The notes under the pieces are model-generated. The model had not been told where the DNA came from. It saw only the letters and a program-made list of their open reading frames with translations, and searched no databases. Source: Allomyces arbusculus (Eukaryota; Blastocladiomycota; Blastocladiomycetes; Blastocladiales; Blastocladiaceae). Taken from it: a stretch of 64,000 nt of DNA. Shown here piece after piece: positions 1 through 10,780 of the stretch. Position numbers and translations under genes: made by a program. Each line of letters opens with the position of its first letter. Positions within the stretch are counted from its first letter, which is position 1. Where the stretch lies: contig JADHYV010000080.1 in NCBI GenBank assembly GCA_027604705.1, positions 1 through 64,000 on the forward strand, read 5' to 3'.

Positions 1-3000
1 CGTGATCTCACCCTTGACCGCCGAGGGATCGAGCGTGATGGCCGACGCCGGCGGGCGGTAAATATCAATCGGTGGCCGGCGATCCAAGAGCTTGAAAATT
101 GCAATCGCGGCCGCGTACGCCTTGGCCACCTCCGGCGCGTGCTGGCCGATCCGCGTCGACATCATGGCCGAGAAGAGCACCACCATGAACACCTGGAACA
201 TTTCTCCAAACGAATATACTTCGTGCGAGATCAAGTGGCCCATGTAGAGGAACGAGAAGCCGTAGACGAGGAACAGCACCGCCGATGAGATTGAGAAGGA
301 CATGGCGCCGACAAGTGCGTCGCGGCGCGCTTCAAGGTACGGCACGTGCAGACGCTGGAAGTACTCGCCGATAAAGAATCGCTCGAGACCAAGCGATGCG
401 ACCGTGCGCACATTGGCCACGGCCTCGGACGCGATTTGCGAAGCCTGGTTCTCGGCGTGCTCGCGATCAAGACCGCTGAGCATGCGCACTTGGATAATAC
501 CCGCTCCGAGGACAAACGGCAGACAACCAATGACGAGCAGCGCGAGTTGCCACCCGCGGTACAGCGCCAGGATGCAACCGACGAGTAGCGACACGAGCAC
601 GGCGGTAATTGTGCCGAGCACGTCGCCGACGAGCTTGCGCACGAGGTTCGACTCGACCGAGAGCTTGGACGCGAGCGCGCCGACCGAGTTTTCCTTGCGG
701 TCGTAGAACGCGCCCTCCTGGCCAATCAGTGCGGCAAAGAGCTTGTCGCGAATCCGCATTGTGATCACTTCGCCCGTGCGCACAAAACTCGCCCACTGGA
801 TCGTGTTGGACGCGCAGGCAATCACGGCGATCACGACAAAGTGCAGCCCCCACTTGGTCCCGAGATGGTGGACCTCGTCCTCGTCGAGCACGAGTTTGTA
901 ACCAATCACCGTGTAGGCGCGGCCGTACGAGGCCACAGCGTCGGCGTAGAACCAGGCAAAGACGGGGGTCACGGACCCGGCCGTGACTGCACCAAACAGG
1001 CCAAACAGAATCCAGTGCCACTGGTCGGCGAGAACCAGCTTGAGCACGCGCCATGCCGGCGACTTTTCGGCGGGCACGTCGTCCACGTCATGCGCGGCGT
1101 GCGTCGACAGCGGGCGAGCCGACTTGCCCGACATCCAAGTTGCCGCGCGTTGCAGCAATGTGTGCGTCTCGTCCTCGGCGTGCGTATCATCGATCAGTTC
1201 GGTCTCGGTCGGCGGCGCCGTGTCCTCGTCGTCGCTCTCGTCGTGCTCCACTTGCTGGTCTTTGATCAGGTCGGCGTAGTAGCCTTGCATGGCGAGAAGC
1301 TCGTGGTGGGACCCGATCTCGACAATCACACCCTTTTTCATGACGACAATCGTGTCGGCATTGCAAATGGTCGACAGACTGGTGGAGAAGGTCAAACGTA
1401 ATCAGGTCCAGCTCCTGGGACTTTGGTTGAGCGTGCGAACAAGAGAAAGGAGCGCACATACCGATGCGCAATTACAATGGTGGTGCGGCCATGGGCCGCA
1501 TTATCGAGCGCATCCTGCACAATGGCCTCGGACTGCGTGTCGAGCGCCGACGTGGCCTCGTCAAGAAGCATGATCCTCGGGTTCCGGATGAGAGCGCGAG
1601 CTGTTCAAGGCAAATTCGAGTCAGTTTGGTGCCCGGCCAAAACAGCACGTCGAGGGAGAGTATCAAGAGGAGAGTCGCACCAATCGCAATGCGCTGCTTC
1701 TGACCGCCCGAGAGCGCGGCACCAGACTCGCCAAGGAACGTGTCGAGCTTGTCCGGCAGATCCATGACGAAGTTGTAAGCATTGGCCATGCGCAACGCAT
1801 CGAGAATCTGCTTGTCGTCGACTGGAACGGGGGAACCGAGCGCCACGTTTTCGCGGATCGTGCCGGAGAACAGGATTGGCTACGGGTTGGGACGAGAAAA
1901 ACTGTCATCAGGCCACGATCAAAACTGGTGAGAAGGGAGGACGGGAACGAACCTCTTGCTGAATGTGCCCAATCTGGCCGCGCAGCCACTCGATCGAGAG
2001 CTTTTCGACAGGAATACCGTCGAGCGTAATCGTGCCGGACGCCGGAACGTAGTAGCGCTCAAAAAGACCGACACAGGTAGACTAAATGAGCCAATACAAG
2101 GCCGTTAGTTTGGATATCGTCAACGCGCGGGGAGAGTGGGGCACGAATGCGCACCTTGCCCGAACCCGACTGCCCGACAAGCGCAACCGTTGTGCCTGGC
2201 GCTATCCGCAGGCTGAATTTTTGCAAAATCGGCACATGCGGGCGGAGCGGGTAAGCGAAGTGCACGTCTTTGAACTCGATCTCGCCCTTGACAAACTCTG
2301 GTCGTAATCCCGTATCGATCTTGGGCAGCGGGTCGACTTGTGACGGCCGGTCAATCGCCGCAAATACGCGGTACGCGGCGCTTTGTGCGGTCACAAACGC
2401 CGACATGTACGGCGTGACGAACCCGAGCGCCGTCAGCCCGAACACGACGGCCATGAAGCAGTTGACAATATCGCCGACGGTGATGCGCCCGCCAATCAGC
2501 ATCTTGGCCGACCACCAGAACCCGAGCCCGTATGTGCAGAACAGAATCAGGAAAATCGACCCGACACCAAACCCGACCGAGAAGCCCTTGGTCGCCTCCT
2601 TGCGCGCAATCTGCTCGATCTTGCCGAGGTACCGCGCGCGTTCGCGCGGCTCGCCGCCAAACGACCCGATCGTGCGCAGACTCGCGAGCGCTTCTTCAGC
2701 AACGGCACCGGCGCTCGTGTAGGCGCGCAGAGACCCGCTCATGAACACGGCGATGAGCTTGCCGGACCACAAGGATGTCGCGATCATGAACGGCAGCAAA
2801 ATGCACAGGATGCCAGTCAGCTCGGGGCTGTGTGGACCGAATTGCGATTGTTTAAAGCGAGGTCAACTGCAGGAGCTCATTTCGTCACGGTGGTGAGAAT
2901 TCCAAACGCACCTCTTTATAAAGGAAATGATGAACGCCGACGCGAACATCGACAGGTACTGAAGCACAGCACCCGCCTTGTCGGCAATCCCGTCCTGGAT

Positions 3001-3639
3001 CTGGTCCGTGTCGGTCGCAATCTTGGACGTGAGCTCGCCGCGGTTCGTGCCGTCAAAAAAGGCTACTTCTTGGCGCAGCAGCGCCTGGAAGTATTGCTTC
3101 TTGATTTTGAACGTTTGCGACTCACCAGCCCACTTCCAAAAGCCCATTTGCAGGTAGGCCGCGACGAGCGTCGACCCAGCGAGCGCCATGAACTTGTAGA
3201 AGAGCGACCAAGTCGCATTATCAAACTCCTTGTGTTGCGCGTCGAGCAAGGCGGGCGGGATCCGGCCCGGATGTTCGCGGTTCGTGCGTAACATCGTGTC
3301 GTAGGTCGTGTAAGTGTTGATCGTGTCACCAACAATCGTGGCCAGGAACGGGAGCGACGCGCCGTTGGCGATGGCACCGACCGTGCCAAAGAGCATCAAC
3401 GCGAAATCCTTGGCGTCAGCATAGCGGAACAGGCGGTAGTAAGGCACGCGCTTGATGGGTTCGGGTTTTGCGCGGTCGGCCTCGCTGTCGGCCGTGACGG
3501 ATGCGCAGGTGTCAATCGAGTTCTTGGGGTTCAGCGGCTGCCTGGCGGCCGCGACCGAATCGTCGACGTCAATGGTGTATGAGAGGCTCGGTGCCGTGTC
3601 GCGAGGAGGTACTTGAAGGGTATTGGCGACTCTGGCCAT
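1..3639 (-). CDS. ABC transporter, subfamily B (MDR/P-glycoprotein type), 3' end outside window
   Basis: Full-size ABC exporter, expected to pump lipophilic compounds across a membrane. Exons on the minus strand: 3639-2912, 2827-2155, 2081-1953, 1879-1681, 1600-1462, 1378-1; all junctions are GT-AG and in phase, giving about 1,082 visible residues. Order: cytoplasmic N-terminus, first membrane domain, NBD1, acidic linker, second membrane domain. NBD1 has Walker A GQSGSGKST (split by an intron after K), a Q-loop (GHIQQE), signature LSGGQKQR, Walker [10 protein letters not shown] and H-loop IVIAHR, so it looks competent. The linker is rich in Asp/Glu (DESDDEDT). The sequence leaves the window just before NBD2, so nothing can be said of the second ATPase site. 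The start is the ATG at 3639, in a good context and followed by a typical polar leader. The family is certain; substrate and membrane are not. Confidence 0.93.
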
Positions 3640-4308
3640 GGTGATAGGTGACTGCTGGCAGCCGAATTCCGTGCGCGCACGTCAACGAGGAGCCGAGAGA
3701 TGAAGGCCGGAAGGGAAGACTGGCGAGCACGGTGGGAAGAATGCGGGATTGTGTAGCTCATTCATACCGGGGGCACGGGGCGAATTTATTGCGCACGGAC
3801 CAGTCTAGATAAGCACGGATGTGGCAGGTTCGTGCCAACACGGGCCCACGCCGGTCCCTCGCCGAATCGCCGCGCCCTCTGCCTTGTTTGCAGCTTTTGG
3901 TTTTCAAGCGGTCCGTGGAAGTCCGGCGGTGGAGGGATATGGTCCATCCAGTTTTCGTCGATGTGAAGACCAGCTCAGCCTGGAGAAGGCGAAGTTGATC
4001 AAGCCATGGCCAAGCCGGTGACCAGGTCGGCGAAGTGCACAGGTTGCAAGATCCGCTGTTTGTGGCGACAGGGCAAAGCCCCTCTTCTTCACCTCAAACA
4101 ACGACATGACGCCACGCACCGCCCTCCGATCGCTGGGCGTGGGCCAACGAAGAACACCGTTGTTGCTTGCCGCTAGACAAAAACTGCGTGCGCGGTGCAA
4201 GGTCAAGGACAGCCAGGTGAAGAATCGAAGACGTGTTTTCGCCATTTGTTCGTGCCCCTGTCACCATCCTTCCTCTCTTTCTTGTCAACCTCGATTCTCG
4301 TTCTTGTT
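3640..4308. other. Intergenic, 5' of the ABCB gene
   Basis: No coding stretch with sensible protein features seen. It should contain the ABCB promoter; no clear TATA box was found. Confidence 0.4.
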
Positions 4309-5400
4309 CTAATTGGCCCCTCCCATCGTCAAATCAGCGACTCGGCATTTGCCGGCATTCGCCATTGCCGCACTCATTCCGCCATTTGCAGGGTAGATGC
4401 TCCATATTTTCTGGTTGGATTTTTCAAAATGTTGCATGAGACGCTCTCGTGCGCGAATCGCGCTGGGCAAATGGAGCAGAAAAATGAAGTGCCAGACAAT
4501 TAAGACATAGATGAGATACACGACAACGTCAGAGGCAAGGCCAGGCAGTAGTGCACGACGAGCCTAAAGAAGGAGTTGTAGAAGTAGAGCGAGTCCATGC
4601 CGCCCTTCTCCACCTTGCACGTCGACGGATCCACGGCCGACATGCCAAGTGTCAGCGCGACAAACTAGCGGGCGTAGACGTTGCAGGCGGCTTCGCGGAG
4701 CGCATCCCACACACGGATCTACTTGCGGCCCTGCGAGTCGTGCCCGCCGACCACCGACACTTCCGAACTAGTCGTTCTACGAATTGTTACGAACCGCACG
4801 TATCGGCTGTCGGGGTTGCCGCGTCAGAATAGCGCGCGCCGTGAACGTACTAACATCCACACCGACGCAAGCTTGATCCCGAGCGCGTGGCGCACAATTT
4901 TTCGTACCGGGTGGAGCTGCCGCGCGATCGGGTTCCCGCGGAAGCGTGTTACCGCGAGCGTGTTGCCGTGCGCAAGATTGCCGCTTCACCCACGTTCTAA
5001 GTTGCAAGAACAAGAGCGAGCGTCAACAGCGATTCAGGCAGCACGTACCGAGGGACTCGCGAAAATGAGTCGCACCAGCTTGTCCAAATCGTGGTCCGTA
5101 GCTTCATCGAGCGCCGCCGCTGGAACGTGCATGCGGCACCAGGCGCCCGCGTCGCCGGCTTGGTCAGTTGGTCATGAAATCGCGGCAGTGGCAGCCGCGC
5201 TTGGAAATTTGACTAGTTGGCTCGGCGCCGCGGAATGATCGTGCTACCGCTTTTGCCATTCGAATGCGGGTAGTGGTGCTTGCGAGAGGGGTCGCAGTAA
5301 TCGTCGTCGCGGCCGGGACGGGCCGGCTGCAGAGACTGACAGCGGGGGGTAATGGCGTTGTGCAGCAAGTCGTCCCAGGATGTCTCACTCGCGACGGCCA
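4309..5400 (-). pseudogene. Unrecognised decayed gene, possibly a membrane protein
   Basis: Read on the minus strand, the region gives stretches of natural-looking protein in changing frames: SETSWDDLLHNAITP near 5390, VPAAALDEATDHDLDKLVRL near 5110, RGNPIARQLHPVRKIVRH near 4930, and MSAVDPSTCKVEKGG then a hydrophobic run (LIYVLIVWHFIFLL) near 4600-4480. Some pieces are joined by plausible GT-AG introns (5060 to about 5000), but there are at least two in-frame stops (near 4730 and 4670) and frame changes, which fits a dying gene better than a spliced one. I do not recognise the family. Its best-preserved part is the Cys-containing segment followed by one likely transmembrane helix. Confidence 0.4.
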
Positions 5401-6190
5401 AGGCAAAGCGGAACCATCACTCTCACCTGACAGCCTTGCCAATCTAGGCAACTTCGGCCATGTGGGCGTGCCCATGTTGTGACGATTTGTGAGGATGTTT
5501 TGACATCCAATCATGCCGGGATGCATGCTTGCGAGCGCATCTCTGGAAAAGTGTGGACGGGGTCGCGACGACAGCAGTAACATCGGCATGGGTACGAGCA
5601 TGCACACTGAATCCTGTTTCACGAGCTGTGGCATCCTTGTGGTCGACAGGCAATCTCATCAATCGATGCCCTGGTGCCAGGCAAGTTTGTCAATAAGAAC
5701 ATATGTCTCAGATTAAACGACAAATCAAACTCCGATCAAACTTGATTGAGCGCGAAGCGGCGTCTTCTTCTCACGCCAGCAACAATGCACTCTCATACCT
5801 TCGCAACATGCTCTGCTGCACACTGTTGACGTGCAGATAATTTTCCTCGAATACTCAAATGTGCGTACTCATTCTTTGTTCTCTCCTGCAACAGCTCGAT
5901 GTGTGAGCTCAACCAATTTCCCATTTCCTTGTGCATCGGCAAACCCGAAATCGCGCAACCGCTCACGGCCCGCAGTCCTCAATGCCCTCCACGCAGCACA
6001 GCCACGATGTGCGTCTCATGTCCTCGAGCACGAGTCACTGGCCGACCAGCTCGAGACCAGCGCGTTCTTGTAGCGTCAGCTGGGCAATTTCAGGACTGCT
6101 TGCCGTCTTGGCAAACGCGACGAGCAGCTTGGCATGGCAGTGTGGCTGCATGAGAAGAACAAATGGGTTAGTCTCATTTATCTCCACCAA
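5401..6190. other. No supported gene
   Basis: Short ORFs on both strands with no coherent protein signal. The lower-strand part near 5900-6190 may be the degraded 3' end of the JmjC remnant beside it. Confidence 0.3.
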
Positions 6191-7303
6191 TTTGTGAGCC
6201 GAAAGAACGTGCATGACGGTCCACTTGTTCCACGTTCATGTGGTTATCGAAGCGCATGATCGCAAGTGTCGAGGCAGTGCTTGACCACGAATAGAAAGTG
6301 CTGACAAACCCGTACATGTCACCAGCGCGTATCTATGTGCCTCGAGAATCAGCGACAGCGGGCGGAAGATAGTGTTGAATGCAAAAGCCAACGTACGAGG
6401 TGTGCAACCAGCCCGAAGGCACAAAGAGCGTCGATCTCGCACCAATGGCCACGCACTGGACGCATTCCAGCAGGCCCATGAACGCCGCGTCCAAGCCCAC
6501 GTCCGAGCCCACGTCCGAGCCCATGGTGCGTCGACACAACGCCGCCAAACTATTCGCAGTCGGCGAAGCGAGCCGAAAGTGCTGCAGCCCTGTCACAAAC
6601 TGCACCCACGTGTTGACGCCAGAAAACTCGGCGTGCCAATCTTGGACAGCACGTGCGCCCATGGCGACAGCAAACACGTCGAGCCGAGGCAATGAAAGAA
6701 TGTCGCGGGTGAATCGCGAGAGACGCAATTGCGCAACGGCGCAAGGTTCAATCGCTCGGGCCAATGGATAGGTGGAGACCGTAATCTGGCATGGAGCGAC
6801 GCGCACGCGCAACGTGAGGTTCGGGACAATGGCGCGGGCGGAATACTGTGAGCTAGTTTGTTGCTCGGAGTGGACGAAATCTGCCGAGACCATAGCGTCT
6901 CCATGGTGAGCGAAGCCGTCAGCCAGATCAGGTCTATCAAGGGAGAGGAAATAACGCACATTTGAGCTAATCAACAAGGCGGAAAGTCGTGCGCGTACTC
7001 CATGCCCAAACCGACCACGTCATTTCACATAGACGGCAACAAGGACATTGTGGATCTGGAAGAGCGAGACGATATCGCTGTCCAAAGTGCCGCGCACGTT
7101 GCAGCACGTCCACGCGCAGCGGCAAACCACTCGTCGAACCGCTGCAGAGTCGCAAGTGCATTAAATTCCCTCGCATCAGCGACGTGAATAATGTCCACCC
7201 ACGGTAATGCCGCGATTGCGACGGTGGGTGGCCAGACCACCGACACAAGAAATGGGACAAGCCGCAATGGGCCGATCCACGCACAGACGTTGCTCAACGT
7301 CAA
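6191..7303 (-). pseudogene. JmjC-domain (KDM2/KDM7-like histone demethylase) gene remnant
   Basis: JmjC proteins of this clade remove methyl groups from histone lysines using Fe(II) and 2-oxoglutarate. The ORF at 6977-6333 holds QDWHAEFSGVNTWVQFVTGL, which matches the family's DFH-x-D/E-F-GG-x-S-x-W block with the iron-binding His and acidic residue present (HAE). It is followed after about 60 residues by LFVPSGWLHT, matching the family's VPSGWIH with the second iron His. The upstream stretch (7230-7140: LPWVDIIHVADAREFN) resembles the V-D-V-x-D-x-R segment before the domain. The pieces are in different frames, with stops near 7045 and 6965, and the expected glycine-rich FGGNFLHS block after the second His is not visible. 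A real but extensively spliced gene remains possible; decay is the better reading. Confidence 0.5.
6493..6525 (-). repeat. Short tandem repeat inside the JmjC remnant
   Basis: Roughly three copies of a 12-base unit (GCCCACGTCCGA on the plus strand), read as (GSDV)n in the minus-strand frame. It lies between the two iron-binding blocks, where the family has a variable loop. Confidence 0.7.
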
Positions 7304-7449
7304 CAGCGGCCATTTTTAACACTTCGATCACGATCTGGCCCATGTGATCAGCATCGTCAAACGTGTGGCGAGGTAAATTGGATGATCGCCCACCGGCAGC
7401 CGCCATTCGAGGGATTTTGGTGCACGCGAATGTTGCAGTTTCCTGATTT

Positions 7450-8189
7450 TCACTGTTCCGCGGCCTGGTCAGAATCAGCGTCGGCCGCGCACTTGGCAGG
7501 TGTTGGCGCGGAACTATCAGGCAGAATGGCGACAGGCATAACCGATTGCGTCGTCAATAGCTTGCGGACTTGAGCCAGCTGCGAAAGTGCCCTCGGGTTT
7601 CGCCGCCACTGCGGGACAGGTGGCAGCAATGATGCTGCTGGTGGTGACGGTTCCGGTGATGCTGTTCCGCTGGTCCTGGTTCCGCTGGTGGTGAGCAAAT
7701 ATCGACCCTCAAACACCGGTGCCGGCTCACGGTCCTGCTCGAGCTCGCCGTCCTCGACGTTCTCCACCTGGCCCTCCTCGAGAATCTCGGCGGCGCCCTC
7801 CTTGATCAGTTCGGCCTCGATTTCTGCGACGAGCATCCCTGCACCGTCATATGCACTCGCGTCGACCGCGCCATCCAGCTGCCCCGCCCGATCGCCAACA
7901 TTATCGCCCTCGTCTCGACCCATGACGATCCGCGCCTTGTCATCGCGCGCTGCCAGCTTGGGCATGGCAACCTGGCACTGCATCATGCGCTGGAGCACCT
8001 TATTTCATTGATCCGAGGCAACTGTTCAGCCAGAACGCGCGCGCGCAAAATCGTCACGACGGTCGCGATGATTGCGGCCGCTGCGTCCTTGACATCCTCT
8101 TCCTCGTCGACGGCCGGCGAATCGAGTAGGGCTGTGTGCAGCCGCCGTGCCACGTTCACGACCGCAGCTAGATGCACAAAAGCCTGCAT
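7450..8189 (-). CDS. Unrecognised acidic/helical ORF pair
   Basis: Two adjoining minus-strand ORFs. 8189-7983 starts with ATG (MQAFVHLAAVV) and is helical and alanine-rich, with an acidic spot VDEEEDVKD. 7998-7450 continues in another frame with an acidic stretch (ILEEGQVENVEDGELEQD) and then a Pro/Ser-rich tail. The natural composition and amphipathic pattern suggest true coding sequence joined by an intron or a frameshift near 7990-8010, but no junction is clear and no family is recognised. It could be the N-terminal part of the JmjC-like gene downstream, since both read the same way. Confidence 0.3.
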
Positions 8190-8578
8190 GGTGTGGCAGA
8201 GCCTAACTAACCATGAATGACAGCGTCACGCGCGTTGCCGCATTTCTTACTAATGCCGATGCACTGTCGGCCACAGGGGATGCAGTTCAACACGAGGGCG
8301 TGCACCAGAGAACGGAGAGGAAGGTGGCCGTTGAGTTGTCAGGGATTCATTGGCGAGTTGCGTCAAGTAACAGTGCCGTACTTGATCATGACGTTGGCTT
8401 GGCGCAAGGGCGCCCGGTGCAGGTTGATGAAGGAGCAAGTTAAATCAGCCACGCTTGAAAACATGTGTGTGTTTCCTTTGCGTCATGACAGTGTCTGGCC
8501 GAGTCTCATAGAATCTGATTACCATCACCGCCAGTTACGTGCGCATGTCAGTCACTTCCTCCTTCCATCCCTACAGTC

Positions 8579-10159
8579 TCACTCGGGGGCCGCCACCGCG
8601 GCCGCAAATCCGCCAACCACGGGCCAGTCGGCCCGTTCCGTCGTGCAGCGCTGCTCGAAATTCTTGGCCTGGTGTTGACGCTGCGACGTTTTCTGCGCTT
8701 CCCACCGCGCAAGCGACTGATCGACGAGCTCGCGCATCAGCGTGACGGGTGCCGTCTTGGACAGTCGCATGATCTGGAGGAGAGAGCCACGCGCTGATGA
8801 GCGACCCAAGGAACGGAGAAACCGGGCGAGAAATTATCACCACGAACCTCGCCCAGCGACGACGACTCGTCGAACGTGAGTCCGCAGTTGGCGTTAACCT
8901 CGAGCACATACACGTCGCAGTCGACCAGGTTGGTCGTGCGCATATCGACGCGGCCATACCCGGTGCCCGCACACGCTATTCCCAAGCCGCTCACTTCAAT
9001 CAGTCGATCGGCCCCAAAAAGCCCACTCCCCACAACCTGAACAGCGCACCGATGTACGCGTCGTGCGCGACCTGCATCAATCGTTCCTGCCACTCCTCTG
9101 GCGCCAGCTCGTATCTGTAATACGGTTCCGTCTGGACGCTTGGGTCCGGGCGCGACTCGAGCGTCCACCCGTCCCAGTACCGGTCGAACGCAAGGAACCG
9201 TTCCGCTTCGGGCAGTGACGGCTTGAAGACGCGTTCTGCCGCCGGGTAGACTTTCACGTCGGGCGCGTTCCCCGTGACCACAACAGTCCATTCGCGCCCG
9301 GCCAGGAACTGCTCGACAAAGCACCCGGCGTTCGGGTCGGCGGTCAGAACGGCGCGGACTTGTGCGGCGGTCGCGGCGCGCGTGCGCGTGACCGAGGACG
9401 AGGTGATGCCAAGCGAGGCGTAGCTGATCGAGGGCTTGACGATCATCGGGTAACCTGGGAGCAGGACGGAGGACTAGGTCATTGGAGAGTCGACGAGGAA
9501 GGTGGACAGGGTCAAGAACGAACCGATGAGGGCCTCGGCCGCATCGAGGTCGGCGTCGAGCGCATCGAGCCGCATCTCGACAAACTGCGAGGTCGGGACG
9601 TTGTTCTCGATAAGGTACTTTTTGAGCAGCGTCTTGGGAGTCGTAATGTGGTACATTTCTGTTGTTCGCGGTCAACATCGCGATTTTGGTCCCTGCCTGC
9701 ACTGAGAAAGTGAAAACCGAACGCACCCGATGCAGCGCCCGTGAACAGGAACCCGTGCTTTTCCAGGTCGCGAATGATCGTCTCGCCCGGGTACCCGTCA
9801 ATCTCGGTTCCCTCGCAGAGGTTGAAGCAGAGCAGCTTCGGGTCCTGGAGCTTGGCGCGCAACTCGATCAGCTTGGCGAGCGTCTCGGGCCACTTGGGCA
9901 GCACAACTCTCAGTTCAGTCACGTTCATGTTGGCGCCATGATGCATCTCGCGCAACACGCGCGCGAGCGACACGAGTGACTCGTCGCGGTCAAATTCGTG
10001 CGTTCTAAGGCGTGAGTTGGTCACTTCGCGTCGTTGCAGCACACGGAGACGTGTCAGGGGCACGCACAGCTGCACATTTGCCGGTGCTGTGGCCGGGTCG
10101 GGTGCGCCGACGAGGAAGACGACATTGCGAATGGCAGTGTGCAGAGCGACTTGCGACAT
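8579..10159 (-). CDS. ATP-grasp protein of the D-alanine-D-alanine ligase type
   Basis: Predicted ATP-dependent carboxylate-amine ligase. Exons: 10159-9727, 9658-9524, 9454-9050, 8975-8848, 8773-8579; all introns are GT-AG, 68-74 bases and in phase, giving 431 residues. Visible order: N-terminal Rossmann-like lobe with FNLCEGTEIDGYPGE, the TTPKTLLKKYL segment typical of Ddl (x-D/T-K-x-x-x-K), the ATP-grasp lysine block YPMIVKPSISYASLGI, the FVEQFLAGREWTV hinge, then YGRVDMR and LEVNANCGLTF, which carry the Asp, Glu and Asn that bind Mg2+ in the family. The key residues are therefore present. The natural substrate is unknown: fungi have no peptidoglycan, and eukaryotic members are of uncertain role. 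Exon 1 may begin a little elsewhere, but MSQVALHTAI is the first in-frame ATG after upstream noise. The gene may be an old transfer from bacteria, though its five spliced exons mean it is well settled. Confidence 0.85.
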
Positions 10160-10780
10160 GACGGTATGGGCGATGTGGCTGCTGCAGCGGAGAATTTGAA
10201 CAGCAGTTGACCTGCAGCTTGGTCTATTCGGCACCGAGGTTGTGTTCTCTGGCGTGTGGCCGCTTTGGACGAGTGCAGCGAGTTGGACACGGGTCAAGCT
10301 TGGCTGGAAGAGGTAACGGACGCGCAGGACGCTTTTCAAGGTTTGCAACTTTTCAGCTCGGCACAATCACGTGCCGAGAATTGCTCCGGTCATGTACGTC
10401 TCTCATTCAAAAATTAATGGGACGCGATCCCGCATAACTACACCGCACAACTACACGCATTCAAGATTCGAAAATGGCACGACTATGGAGAAATGCATCG
10501 CAGGCGCCATGACGACAGCGACTACGCTCTGCCTCCGTTAGCTGGGATGCTTCTGTCCAACACGAACGGACTTAACTCGTGCTCTGTGGCCGCCTTGGCA
10601 GCGGAGCGCTTTATATATATATATATATTTTATATATTATATATTTTCACGTACTGCCGTGCCTCTACACTCGCACAAGAAGCCGTTCTGGCGGCATTTC
10701 CCAATGATTCGCCCAAACCATTGCTTTAGCCACATGCGTCGGTTTGGCAGCGCTTCACGTTCTCGTGGTTCACACCGCTC
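10160..10780. other. Intergenic between ATP-grasp gene and ABCC remnant
   Basis: No gene seen. It contains an AT-only simple repeat (10610-10650) that stands out against the GC-rich surroundings. Confidence 0.5.
10610..10650. repeat. (TA)n-rich microsatellite
   Basis: About 40 bases of almost pure TA/TATT steps (starting near TTTATATATATATATATTTT). It is the most AT-rich spot of the window. Confidence 0.85.
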
